Below, one piece after another: positions 48,801-60,800 of a DNA stretch of 64,000 bases (position 1 is the first letter of the stretch; every line of letters starts with the position of its first letter). A model generated the notes under the pieces. The model saw only the letters and a program-made list of their open reading frames with translations, did not search any database and was not told the origin of the DNA. The stretch covers positions 30,385,301 to 30,449,300 of the forward strand of contig NC_087066.1 in NCBI RefSeq assembly GCF_963678635.1, read 5' to 3'. Made by a program: the position numbers and the translations under genes. Source of the stretch: Symsagittifera roscoffensis. Taxonomy: Eukaryota > Xenacoelomorpha > Acoela > Convolutidae.

Positions 48801-51800
48801 GCCGAAAATGGCTAAGCAAAAAGTCGAAATTGGTCTGGAGAAAAAAGACCCCAAGCACAAGCTTTCCGTCACTTTTCTCGAAAGTAATTGGAGCAATAAC
48901 TCAAATTTGATCAAAACTGAGAACAAACTGAAACATAAATTAGCGAATAGTTTGATTTCAAAACATAATAAATGATAACCATGACTGCATGCATGAGTGA
49001 GTGTTCTAACTGCACTTTAACTAGTCTCGAATAGTTTTTGTTAAATGAAAGATTGACAAACTGTAAATTTTAGGCTGATGATACACACTGTCAAAACTTG
49101 AGTCGTACTTGGCGTTAACACGACAAATTAGTTTGCATCAACAAAATTCTGAACAAATTTGTGAAGTGGGACAATTTGCCACTAATAAATCATGAAACAC
49201 TCGAAACACTGAACAAGCACGTTGTATTGAATCGTTTCTGAAAGCCCGAAGAGTCAGATTTAAAAAATTTAAAACGCACCCCCGCTGAGGTCACGAAGAT
49301 TCAACAATCGATCCCCACAGTCAGGTAATTTTCTTTCAGAAATTAGTCTGAATAGAAAACTACCGCAAGATAATATTTTCCTCACTCTCTTTTTAAGTCG
49401 CAACAATAATCAATGACTTGATCTCTAATTGGAATCAGTTAAAATTGCTAAAATAACAGAATAGTTTGAGGGTTCTAACTATATTTTAATACTTATGCAA
49501 TTGATTTTGCACAAAAAAAAGATAATGTTTGAAAAAAAAAATTTTGTGTTTTCTTTTTCTTTGCATTTTGTGCGACAAAGCGTTATGTAGAGTCAAAAGG
49601 CTACGGTCTAAGTTTTTTGTTTCTGTTTTCAGAAACTTACCCTCTATTTACAAAAAAAATGTTATTTAGTTTTGCGCTTTGTAAGGTCTCAATTAGACTA
49701 AATAGCTTGCCTCACTTCATTAAGAATGATTTCTGAGCCCTAATAAAGTACCATTCACGCTTCAATTGAATGATTTATTTCGCACTAATTAACCCGATTT
49801 GCACGATTGGAAACTTTCAAAGCAGCATAACAAAGAAGAAAGTATCTATTTTTGAACTCAATGCACGAATCTTTTTCGCACGACATTCTTTTTTATTTTT
49901 TATTATTACAATGATCAAAAAAGTTTCAGTTTCTTCAATTGTTTCTAACAACTGAAACAACTCCCGAAAGTTTTCGATTTTAAAATTTAACACGACATAG
50001 TGAGCTGACTTAAGAGAACAGTCCCTGTTTTGGATTAACAATTTCCTCACTGGAGTTCCATGGATAAATATGTTTAAAATTGAGTTATATTCTGAGTCTC
50101 TATGAGAATGAAAAATAAATGATTATAATCAATTAACAAGACTGCTCGTATTAGGGCGAAGCCTTTTAAGGTTTATGGAGCAGTAATAACATATAAAAAT
50201 TAAATGAAATAAAATAAAATGAAATTTTTTTTCTCTAAAATTAAGGTGCCTTTTAAGGTTTATGGAGCAGTAATAACATATAAAAATTAAATGAAATAAA
50301 ATGAAATGAAATCATCCTCCCACACGCCATATAAAGTACAAAAGGATAGATTTCGTTCCTTGTAACAAATCAATTATGGCTAATAAGCTTCGTTCAACCA
50401 ATTCGGAACGATTTCTAAGACGGATTAAATCCCCGCTTACGCGTTAATAGCAGCGCGAAGTATATCGCGCGTTAATTGTCCCAAATTGTTCAAATAAACC
50501 CCCATAACTTTACGAAAAATGATCACAGGTGAAATATCTTTTCAAATTTAAGCTCAAAACAACAATAGTTTTCGAATGATTTTAAAAAATTCCGTCAAAA
50601 TGGCTAGTTCAAAAGTCGAAATTTGTCTGAAGAAAAAAAACCCACCCCGAGCACAAATATTCCGTTACTTTCGTATCGAAAGTCGGAACAAATATGGATT
50701 ATAATGTTATTATTTAATAAAGCATTGAATTCCATGTTAAACCAATTGTAATGGGTCATTTTTGAGCAGTTTTCTTTACACCCTACACCCCTCCCCCCAC
50801 CATGGGGAGGGGTGTTGGTTCTAACAGGGGTTTGATTCAGGTGGGGGCTGGTTCAGGTGGTGGAGGGGGGTTTGGTTCAGTTAGGGGTTTGGCTCAAGTG
50901 TGGGTGGGCATAGGGGCAAAGGGGCAAATGTTAGTTGTGCAGAGCTAAAAAAAATCGTTTCGCAGTTCGAGAAAGCTTATGTTTAGAAATCGATTAGATC
51001 GTACACTCGCTTTGCAAAATTTCTGCTATATTCATTTGATAAATGCATAAACTCTTGCTAAACTTTGCGCGACACGAAACAAAAATAAAGTGGAAATCTC
51101 AACCGTTTCATTTGATTTTAAATGAATTGATTTTTATTTAAAATTTGAAATATATCAATGCAATATAATCGATTTCTTTTTGTTCCGACTTTCGTAACGA
51201 AAGTAACGGAATAGTTAGGCTTAGGGTGGTTTTTTTTTCTGCAGACAAAATTCGACTTTTTAACTAACATTTTTGACGGACTTTTTTATATCATTCGAAA
51301 ATTATATCTGTTTCGAGTCGAACCTTGAAAAAGTATTTACCTGTGATTATTTTTCCTTAAGTTATGGGGTTTAGAAATTACCATTTTGGCCAATTTGGGA
51401 CATTTAACTTGCGATATGTTTAAATAAAAATTGTTTCAAATTGATTCAAGGAAGTTTATATGCCAGAATTTATTTGTGAAAACGAGAAGAATCTCTCACT
51501 TTGCACTTAATATAGCGTGTGGGGAATGTTTTTACAAAAAAACTCAAATTAGTTTTTTTAAATTTGTTTCATTTTATTACATTTAAACTGTTGTTACTGC
51601 TCCATAGACCTTAAAAGGCAGTTGGAACATTCAGGGCTTCACCCTGATACGAGCAGCCTTGTTGTTCCGACTTTCGATACGAAAGTAACGAAATATTTGT
51701 GCTCGGGGTGGGTTTTTTTTCTTCAGACAAATTTCGACTTTTTAACTAGCCATTTTTGACGGAATTTTTTTATATCATTCGAAAGCTATTGTTGTCCTGA

Positions 51801-54800
51801 GCTTATATTTGAAAAGATTTTTTTTTCCTGTGATCATTTTTCGTCAAGTTATGATGGTTTAAAGATTGCCATTTTGACCAGTTTGAGACAATTAACGCGC
51901 GATATAATTCGCGCTATTAACGCGTAAGCGATAAAATTTGAAATATATCAATGCAATATAATCGATTTCTTTTTGTTCCGACTTTCGTAACGAAAGTAAC
52001 GGAATAGTTAGGCTTAGGGTGGTTTTTTTTTCTGCAGACAAAATTCGACTTTTTAACTAACATTTTTGACGGACTTTTTTATATCATTCGAAAATTATAT
52101 CTGTTTCGAGTCGAACCTTGAAAAAGTATTTACCTGTGATTATTTTTCCTTAAGTTATGGGGTTTAGAAATTGCCATTTTGGCCAATTTGGGACATTTAA
52201 CTTGCGATATGTTTAAATAAAAATTGTTTCAAATTGATTCAAGGAAGTTTATATGCCAGAATTTATTTGTGAAAACGAGAAGAATCTCTCACTTTGCACT
52301 TAATATAGCGTGTGGGGAATGTTTTTACAAAAAAACTCAAATTAGTTTTTTTAAATTTGTTTCATTTTATTACATTTAAACTGTTGTTACTGCTCCATAG
52401 ACCTTAAAAGGCAGTTGGAACATTCAGGGCTTCACCCTGATACGAGCAGCCTTGTTGTTCCGACTTTCGATACGAAAGTAACGAAATATTTGTGCTCGGG
52501 GTGGGTTTTTTTTTCTTCAGACAAATTTCGACTTTTTAACTAGCCATTTTTGACGGAATTTTTTTATATCATTCGAAAGCTATTGTTGTCCTGAGCTTAT
52601 ATTTGAAAAGATTTTTTTTTCCTGTGATCATTTTTCGTCAAGTTATGATGGTTTAAAGATTGCCATTTTGACCAGTTTGAGACAATTAACGCGCGATATA
52701 ATTCGCGNNNNNNNNNNNNNNNNNNNNNNNNNNNNNNNNNNNNNNNNNNNNNNNNNNNNNNNNNNNNNNNNNNNNNNNNNNNNNNNNNNNNNNNNNNNNN
52801 NNNNNNNNNNNNNNNNNNNNNNNNNNNNNNNNNNNNNNNNNNNNNNNNNNNNNNNNNNNNNNNNNNNNNNNNNNNNNNNNNNNNNNNNNNNNNNNNNNNN
52901 NNNNNNNTTTGGAACTTGTTTTTTTTTTTTGCTTAATTGGTAAAGCTTTTTATAGAATCCGAGGCCAATTAGATGGTTTGGTCCTTTTCTTATACTAATT
53001 ATGATCGGGCTAATGAATTGATCATGTTTGCACTTTGTCTTATTTTATCTCGTGTTTTTGGTCGATTACCTTGGTTAATAGTTTTTCGATTCGTTCTTGC
53101 AATTGTATCGGAATCCGTCCACTCTTTTGTTGGATCGGGATAACATCTTCAACAAATTCGATCTCAATTAATGGTTTTTGATTTTTTCCAAATCTCACCC
53201 GCTTGTTTTCAAAGTTGTCTTTTGTCTACTGTTTAATTTCTGGGTCTGGGTTTTTATTTTCATGAATGTTGCATTTCCTCTCCTTTTATTTTTTTTGTTT
53301 CAACTATTCCGATTTGTGGCAGAAAGTTTCGTCCGATTCATTAGCCTTTTGGTCGTTGACGATTTTGAATGGCGCTAATTGGATTGTGAATCTACCAGAT
53401 TCAACTGCAATAACAAGTCGCTTTTCGAGATGATTAATTTCCCGTTCTAGCATGCGAGAGTTCGAGCTGCATCCTCCGGTGAGATATGTTTGAACGTCTT
53501 CGATTTGTCATTTTCTCTTAGTTTTTGTGCAGTATTTTGGTTAAAGAAAGATATCGAACTACCCAAGTGTGCAATGGCATATCGGTTTTTTATGTGAACG
53601 TTCAAACCTTCTGCAGTTATTTTTGCTGAAACTTTAATCGCAAAAGCTTCTTCTGTTGCGATAACTGTATAGTTATCCCACTGGATATGTTCTCATCCGT
53701 TCGTTGACTTGATTTTACTGGGTGATTCTCTTCAGTGTGTGATGTCCTGTTCAATTTGTATTGTTCCTCGTTTCCTCCTTCTCGCATGAAGTGACGTTTG
53801 TAGATTTGCAGACTTTCGCAAAATGTCGCAGTTTTGCACATTTAGAACACATTTTATTCTTTGCGGGGCAAGATTGGAAATGTTTTGGACAAAAATGTTT
53901 TCCGCATTTGTAGCAGTGCTTGTATTGTCCCCCATGACTTGTGTTTTGTTTTCCTTTTGGTTTGAAGTTCTATCATGTGGTGTTTTGTGGTCCTCTTTGA
54001 TCACGACTCCGCTGATCGGCTTGGCACTGTCCTCCAAGTCCTCGAGGTCTTATATATCCCATGATCTTGTCATAGGTGCGGATGTTGATGGACCGAAACG
54101 ATTTCTCTTCATTGTTCTTCTGCATTCGATTTTTTTTCGTGACGTAATGCGTGTTCATACGCATAGTGTGGGGATCGCGTCCTCTGCTAATTATCGTCTC
54201 TGGTAATTTTGCGAATCGTGCTTTTCAGCTATATTTTCCTTGCTCATGTGTGCAGTAAGCAAGTATCTCACATATTCGTCTTCTCTTTCGCCGCAATCGG
54301 CTCTTAATACCAGTTCCACTAAATTCTCATAAAATTGTTTGAGTGACTCACTCGTCTTTCCTCTGTTTGCGACATATTAGTTTGTATCTCTTAAAGGCAA
54401 TTAAGCGTTTATCACAAGTAGTTTTTCTAATGTTGTCATTAGTTTTCTCGTTGTCGTAGATTGTAGGCTCAGCCGCGTCCTTTTTGTTGTAGTTTTCTTT
54501 GGCCTTCAGCGCCCAAACATAAACTTCTAACTTTATATAAATTCTAACTTTGGCGTCTGCCTCGTCCCATCCGAATGAGGTGCACAGTACTCCTTTTTCT
54601 AGTCACTATAGGAATTTGTTCTCCCAGCCGACTCTCTTTTCTTGATTGCGCTCCTCGCGGGTTTTCCCTTGTGCTTGGGCATTAATTAATCTCAACCTCA
54701 TTAATCTCAACCTCTTATATAGATTCAGTAAGATCTGTGAGCGTCGATTCGTCACGAAGTAAACTCCAAATATCAAACCTATTTTTAGCAAATACGGCCA

Positions 54801-57800
54801 TTTCCATTATGGCCGCCCGTTTTGCCCATTCTAGAGGTGCTTCTGCAGAGCGAAAATATAGCGAAAGTGAACGTTCTGAGAACAATCACTTTTGCTATAT
54901 AGATTTAAATATTTAAATCACCCGTAATGGTTTTGCCATTCCGGTCGGATGACAAGAACATTCCCTTTTCTATTTTTGTTTTGTTTGTGCAAAGGTTGCA
55001 CAGATAGCGGATGAGCTGAAGGAGATGCAGCAGTCTGGCAATGGGTCGGACGTCAACTTCTCCAATCTAGTCCACCAGAGGGTCTCCAGTGTGGACGAAT
55101 ACTGGATGTACGTGAACAATTCCAAATTAATTTATTGTCTGAATTGCTTTTTCACTAGCAAAATATACGAAATGATTAAAACTTTTCTGTTATAAGTTTC
55201 GAGTTTTTAGTTCTGACATTTTTTCAACTAATAAAACATATATTACTAAAATGTATCGGACATTTGTGCTTAAAAACATTATATGAATTAAAAATTTTTA
55301 AAGCTTTTTATTTAAAAACTTCGTAAAACCATTAAAACGCTTGTTTGAAATCTGAGTTTACCTGAAAAAGCCGCATATGATTTTACGAAGAAATGACTTT
55401 TGCTTGACCTTCAGAGGTTAAACTTTGACCTATGTTTTTTGAAATCCCGTCTTAACCTTTGTTGACCTTCTAGTCGTCATGTTCTGATGAAGCACATGTC
55501 CTCTGGAGTGGACGACCCTGGATCGATAGTACTCCACTTAGCAGGATGTCTTTTCTTCGTCTGGGTGCTCTGTTTCCTCTGCATTTTCAAGGGCATACAC
55601 ATCTCAGGAAAGGTAATCACACAAAAAAGCTATCAGAAGAGGATTACAAACTGCTTTTTTTCTAAAGAGGCCGATTCAAACAATTCTTATTTTTTGGAAA
55701 TCGTACTTGAGATTGAGTTACTGTCACTACTACACTGTGAAACTAAAGTTCGTGTTTCATTCTGGAGTTCTTACGATGATTTATTTCAGTAATACTCACA
55801 ATCTTGAATTCTTTTCTTCTTTCTTTCAGGTAGTGTACTTCACCGCCCTCTTTCCCTATGTCATCATCACCTGCATGATCATCAGGGGCTGTACTTTAGA
55901 GGGGTCGGCAGAGGGCATCCTGTTCTACCTCAGACCTGACTTCTCAAAACTATCCAACTCAAAGGCAAGAAATTATGAAAGAATTCAAAAAGAACAAGAC
56001 TGCTCGTATCAAGGCAAAGCCTTGAATGTTCCGACTGCCTTTTAAGGTTTATGGAGCAGTAGTAACATAAAGTAAAGTTAAATGTAATGAAACAAAAGGA
56101 ACTTTTTTTTTCTAAAATTTGAAATTTTTTATGATAATCATCCCCTCACACGCCATATAAAGTACAAAAGGATAGATTTCGCTCCTTGTAACAAATCAAT
56201 AAAGGCAAATAAGCTTCTTTCAACCAATTTGGAACAATTTCTAAGACGGATTAAATCTACGCTTACGCGTTATTAGCGCGAAATATATCGGGCGTTAATT
56301 GTCCCAAATTGGCCAAAATGGCAATCTTTAAACCCTCGAAACTCTAAGAAAAAGAATCACAGGTGAAATATCATTTCAAATTTGAGCTCAAGACAACAAT
56401 ACTTTTCGAATGATATTCCGTCAAAAATGGCTGGTTAAAAAGTCGAAATTTGTCTGAAGAAAAAAAACCCACCCCGAGCACAAATATTCCGTTACTTTCG
56501 TATCGAAAGTCGGAACAACAAGACTGCTGTGCTCGTATCAAGGAAAGTACAAAATGTTATACTTTCAAATAGCAATGTATCAGCAACCAAGAGTTCTTTG
56601 TAGCAAAACTAATAGTTCTTCTATGACCTTTTAAATGATTTGTCGCTTATTTTTCATGAAAACACAATAAATAGGTTGATCTCCAAAAAAATTGCATAAA
56701 ACTCATGCACGCTAAAAAGGTTGATCTTAGAAAGTCAGAACAATAAAAGTAAATTTATTCATCGCACGAGCCGTTTAGATTACAAAAATCTTGAGGAATC
56801 TCATAAAACCATGGTTTGCGATAACCATCTCTCCTCAATTGGCTTAAGCTCACTCAAACACTCTCGAGTCTTTTTTGAGTACAATTTTTTGTTTGTTTTT
56901 GTAACAAAAATCCATCAACAAATTAACGTTTTGAAGCTTAAAATTTATGTTGTATGATTTCAAAAATATGCTTAGAAAACGAAAATTCCAAACAATATAA
57001 TTCTTTTCATACAGAAATAATTGATTTTATACAAATTTCAACAAAATATATACAGATTTTTGTGCAGCATAAGATGCATTTTTTAGATGCAATATGCTCC
57101 AACTTTTAGACAATAAAATTCTATATTTTTTACTGCATAAAAACCCTATATTATTGTTCCGACTTTCGAAGAAAAAGATAGAATATTTGTGCTCGGGATG
57201 TTTTTTTCTCCAGACAAAATTTGAGTTTTCAGCCGTTTTTGACAGAATTTTATTATATCAGCCGAAAGGTTTTGTTGTCTTGAGCTCAAATTTTGCCCTG
57301 ATACGAGCAGTCTTGTTTTTCTTATTGTATAAATGGGTTACATACAATCGATTTTTTACAAGAAAAAAGTCAGTATACAAATCGATGATAATCAATAGCA
57401 ATCTAGGTTTTGCCTATGCGGGTAAGACGGATTAAATAACCGCTTACTCTCTATTAGCACAAAATATCTCGCTTGTTAATTGTCCCAAGTTGGCCCAATT
57501 GGCAGTCCTTATATCCCCATAATTTTACGAAAAATGATCACAGATAAAAATGCTTTCAAGATTTGAGCTCAAGACAAGAATACCTTTCGAAGGCAATAAA
57601 AATTTTGTCAAAGATTGCTAGTCAAAACTGAAAAATTTGTCTGGAAAAAATTCACCGCGAGCACAAATATTCCGTCATTTTCTTCTAAAATAGTCGTAAC
57701 AAAAACAAACTTCAGTCATATAAAAAAAGATAACGTCAATGTAATCTTCAGGTCATTTGATTTTCTTTCTGTTGATTTTGCTAAAATTGAAATAATAATT

Positions 57801-60800
57801 CAGAGAACTCCCGTACAAATTTCAATGCTTGATCTTTGATCTAAATGGGTAGATGCGTTTTCAAATAGAATTCTTTTCTTAGGTATGGATAGATGCCGGC
57901 ACCCAGATCTTCTTCTCCTATGCTCTGTGTCTGGGGGTACTCCCCACGCTAGGCAGCTTCAACGACTACCACAACAACGTTCTCAGGTAAACAATGTATC
58001 CTTCTCCTTCATCCTTCCTTGCATACAACCTCCCCCCCCCCCCCCCCCCCCACCCTTTTAGGGTCAGTTTTAAGATTGGTTACCGACTGGAATGCACCGA
58101 CTAATTGGCACGAAACTGTGCCTTTTGATTTTAGATTGTATTAATGATTGCATTTTTTTTAAAAACATGAACCTTGAAAGACGAGATTATCCAGAGCTCA
58201 TATGTCGTTTACAGTCAAGTTCGCGAAGTTTTGTGAGCCAAAATTGCCAGTTGTTAAATTATTTCCATATCATTCAGAAACAATTACCTGTTCCAGGGAT
58301 TCGATCATCATCTCAATAGCTAACCCTGCCACTTCTGTATTTGCTGGGTTTGGTGTGTTCTCCATTCTGGGTCATCTGGCCCACGTGACTGGACTGCCCA
58401 TTTCAGAAGTGACTGACAGCGGTACAATTTGATCTATGCTTTATTACCCCCCTCCTTTCTTTCATCTAAGACTCTGTCTAACATCAAACTTCACTAGCAT
58501 TTTCTTGAAAAAAAACACTAAGAAATTATTTTAAAAAATTGCTCGGTAAAACTTAAATGAAAAGATAAATAAAAAATTCTCTTCACACAAAACAACTTAA
58601 GAAGCGACATAATTGGCAGCATTCTTCATCTGAATTTCAGTTTTTTTAAATTTAGGCCCTGGTCTGGTGTTCAAGACGTACCCAGTAGCCATCAGTCTGC
58701 TGCCTGGATCCAACTTCTGGGCCATCCTCTTCTTCTTCATGATCATCCTCCTCGGATTCGACAGCCAAGTCCGCATCAGTTGATGTTTTTATTGTTCTGC
58801 GAAATAAAAAAAAAACTTTGCTTAGCCATTAGCAGTATTTACTAAAGTTAAAGTCGAAAGCTACTACATACAGAATATATAACACTGGAACCCTGTTTTT
58901 ACACTTTGATTTACCTCTATGGAAAAACTAACTATGGCGAAGTTAAAGCTAAATAAGAAATGTTAAATTAGCATCTCAAAACAAAAACTACCAAAACGCT
59001 AATAAATTTCTCAATCTTAAATGTTCATGCTAAATAGAGTAGTCTGTTTTTTCTGTTTTCAATCTCTAACTTTTTCTGGGGTAGGATCTGTAAGAACCAG
59101 AAATCTAAAACAAACAACATTGCAGTTTTCACCAATGTCCCTTTTAGTGAAATGTTGACCTAATGTTTGAACTTCATCTAATTGATTTAGTTTTCGGGGG
59201 TGGAGTCGTTTGTGACGTCTATCATGGATGTGTGGCCTTGGCTGCGTCAGAAGAGACTGGGGAGACCCCTGTTCACAGCTGCTGTATGTCTCACCCACTT
59301 TTTCATCGGACTCTCCATGGTCACAGAGGTACTTCTTCATTACAATAACTGTTTTGAAAATTTTGCCGACCTTTTTTGTTAGGTCAAACAATTTCATTTT
59401 CCAAGCTCTCCGAAAACACTATACGGGCTCTATTTTATCAAAAACTTTCTGCGCTGCTGGCAAGTTTTTTGAAAACAGGTTTAACAAGGCGTTTTTGGCA
59501 CTTTTTGGAAAATTTTGACCAAAAAGTTGAGTTTATTACAGCGCACGCTTCTCCCTCAAAATTATTCATTTTGGCTTTGAAGGCATTTTTAGAGAAATTT
59601 GAAGGCGCTTTTAGAAAAAAAGGTTGGGCTAGCAAAAAATGCAGGTCGTAAAAATGAAACAAAGGGGGACCCTTTTGAAAAATTTGGCAACCAGCATTGA
59701 GGGGAGGTGAGCCGTCACCCCCGCCCGCCTCTTCCCCTAAATAAATGGTTACTTGACAAAAGACCCTTTAACTTAAGATCCCAATCAAGAAGATCCCAGT
59801 CGATAAAATACCATTCCAAAAAGTACCTTGTTCTTAAATCGCCCATGACATAAGATATCAGAATAAAGAAAAAACAAAGAATCAAAAATTGAAAACAGAG
59901 GCGGTTAATCAATCAAAGCAAAAACAAAGCGTCAGTTAAAATCAAAGAAACGACAAAACTTTTTCTACACAAATTTCCAACAAAAAATTATTTTGCTAAT
60001 CACTTGGCCTTTTAAATGAAACTGAAACTTCAAAACAGCTCAGACTGCAAGAAAATTTGAAAAAAGTTTCCAACGAATCAAAACCAATTTTGCCAAACTT
60101 TACCAAACTTTTCATACAATTCAAAATGGTACAAAAATGAATTTAAATTTTTGCAAAATTCTAGTGCCTTGAAATCAATTTTATTGCAAACCACTTGCCA
60201 TTTTATTTAATAAAAAATATCAGTTTTCAGTTTCGATCAACTTTTTTCGTTATTAAATAATGTCAATTCCCGTAAATTAGGGCAATTCTTCTGGGGTTAA
60301 ATTTCTGGAGAGATCATTTTCAAAACTGTGTTGTATAGTTTTGCGTTCCGGCGTTCTCTGGGAGGGTGGAAGGAGACGTCCTTAAAAAATTTGATCAAAC
60401 AAATGAAAATTAGCCACAAAAAAACTAGGCAAAAACTTACAGAAAAATTAAAAGATAGAATGAGCATAAGTCAAAATGTTAGAGTATGTGTATGAATTAT
60501 CTATCTATTGATCTTCAGATCACGACACTTCTCCGGGATAAATTGATAGTACCGTTGGATGACTGCTGAATGTTGATTTTTTTATTATAGGAGTCCACTT
60601 GAATTTTTTACTGAAAATTGTATGTTGTAGGATGGCTGCCTTGAAAGAAAGCGGAAATACCTAGATTCGTCCTTTCAACTGCATATTTCGTTCGGGCTAG
60701 CACACAGGCAGCCTTTCGATAATTCTACCATGAAAAAATAGGAAACAGTGATTTTCGGCCAATCAAAACCATGGAACATAGATTTTTTGGAAATAAGCCG

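Larger units (their letters stand above)
51140..52707. repeat. 793-bp direct tandem duplication beside the assembly gap
   Basis: 51140-51932 is repeated from 51933 with an offset of 793 bases (794 after one extra T). I saw one base change (51379 A versus G) and one homopolymer length difference. The second copy is cut by the N run. This near-identity contrasts with the divergence among the other copies of the element. Confidence 0.92.

Noticed and set aside
52668-52943. 91-codon frame crossing the gap
   Set aside because: It consists almost wholly of N bases.
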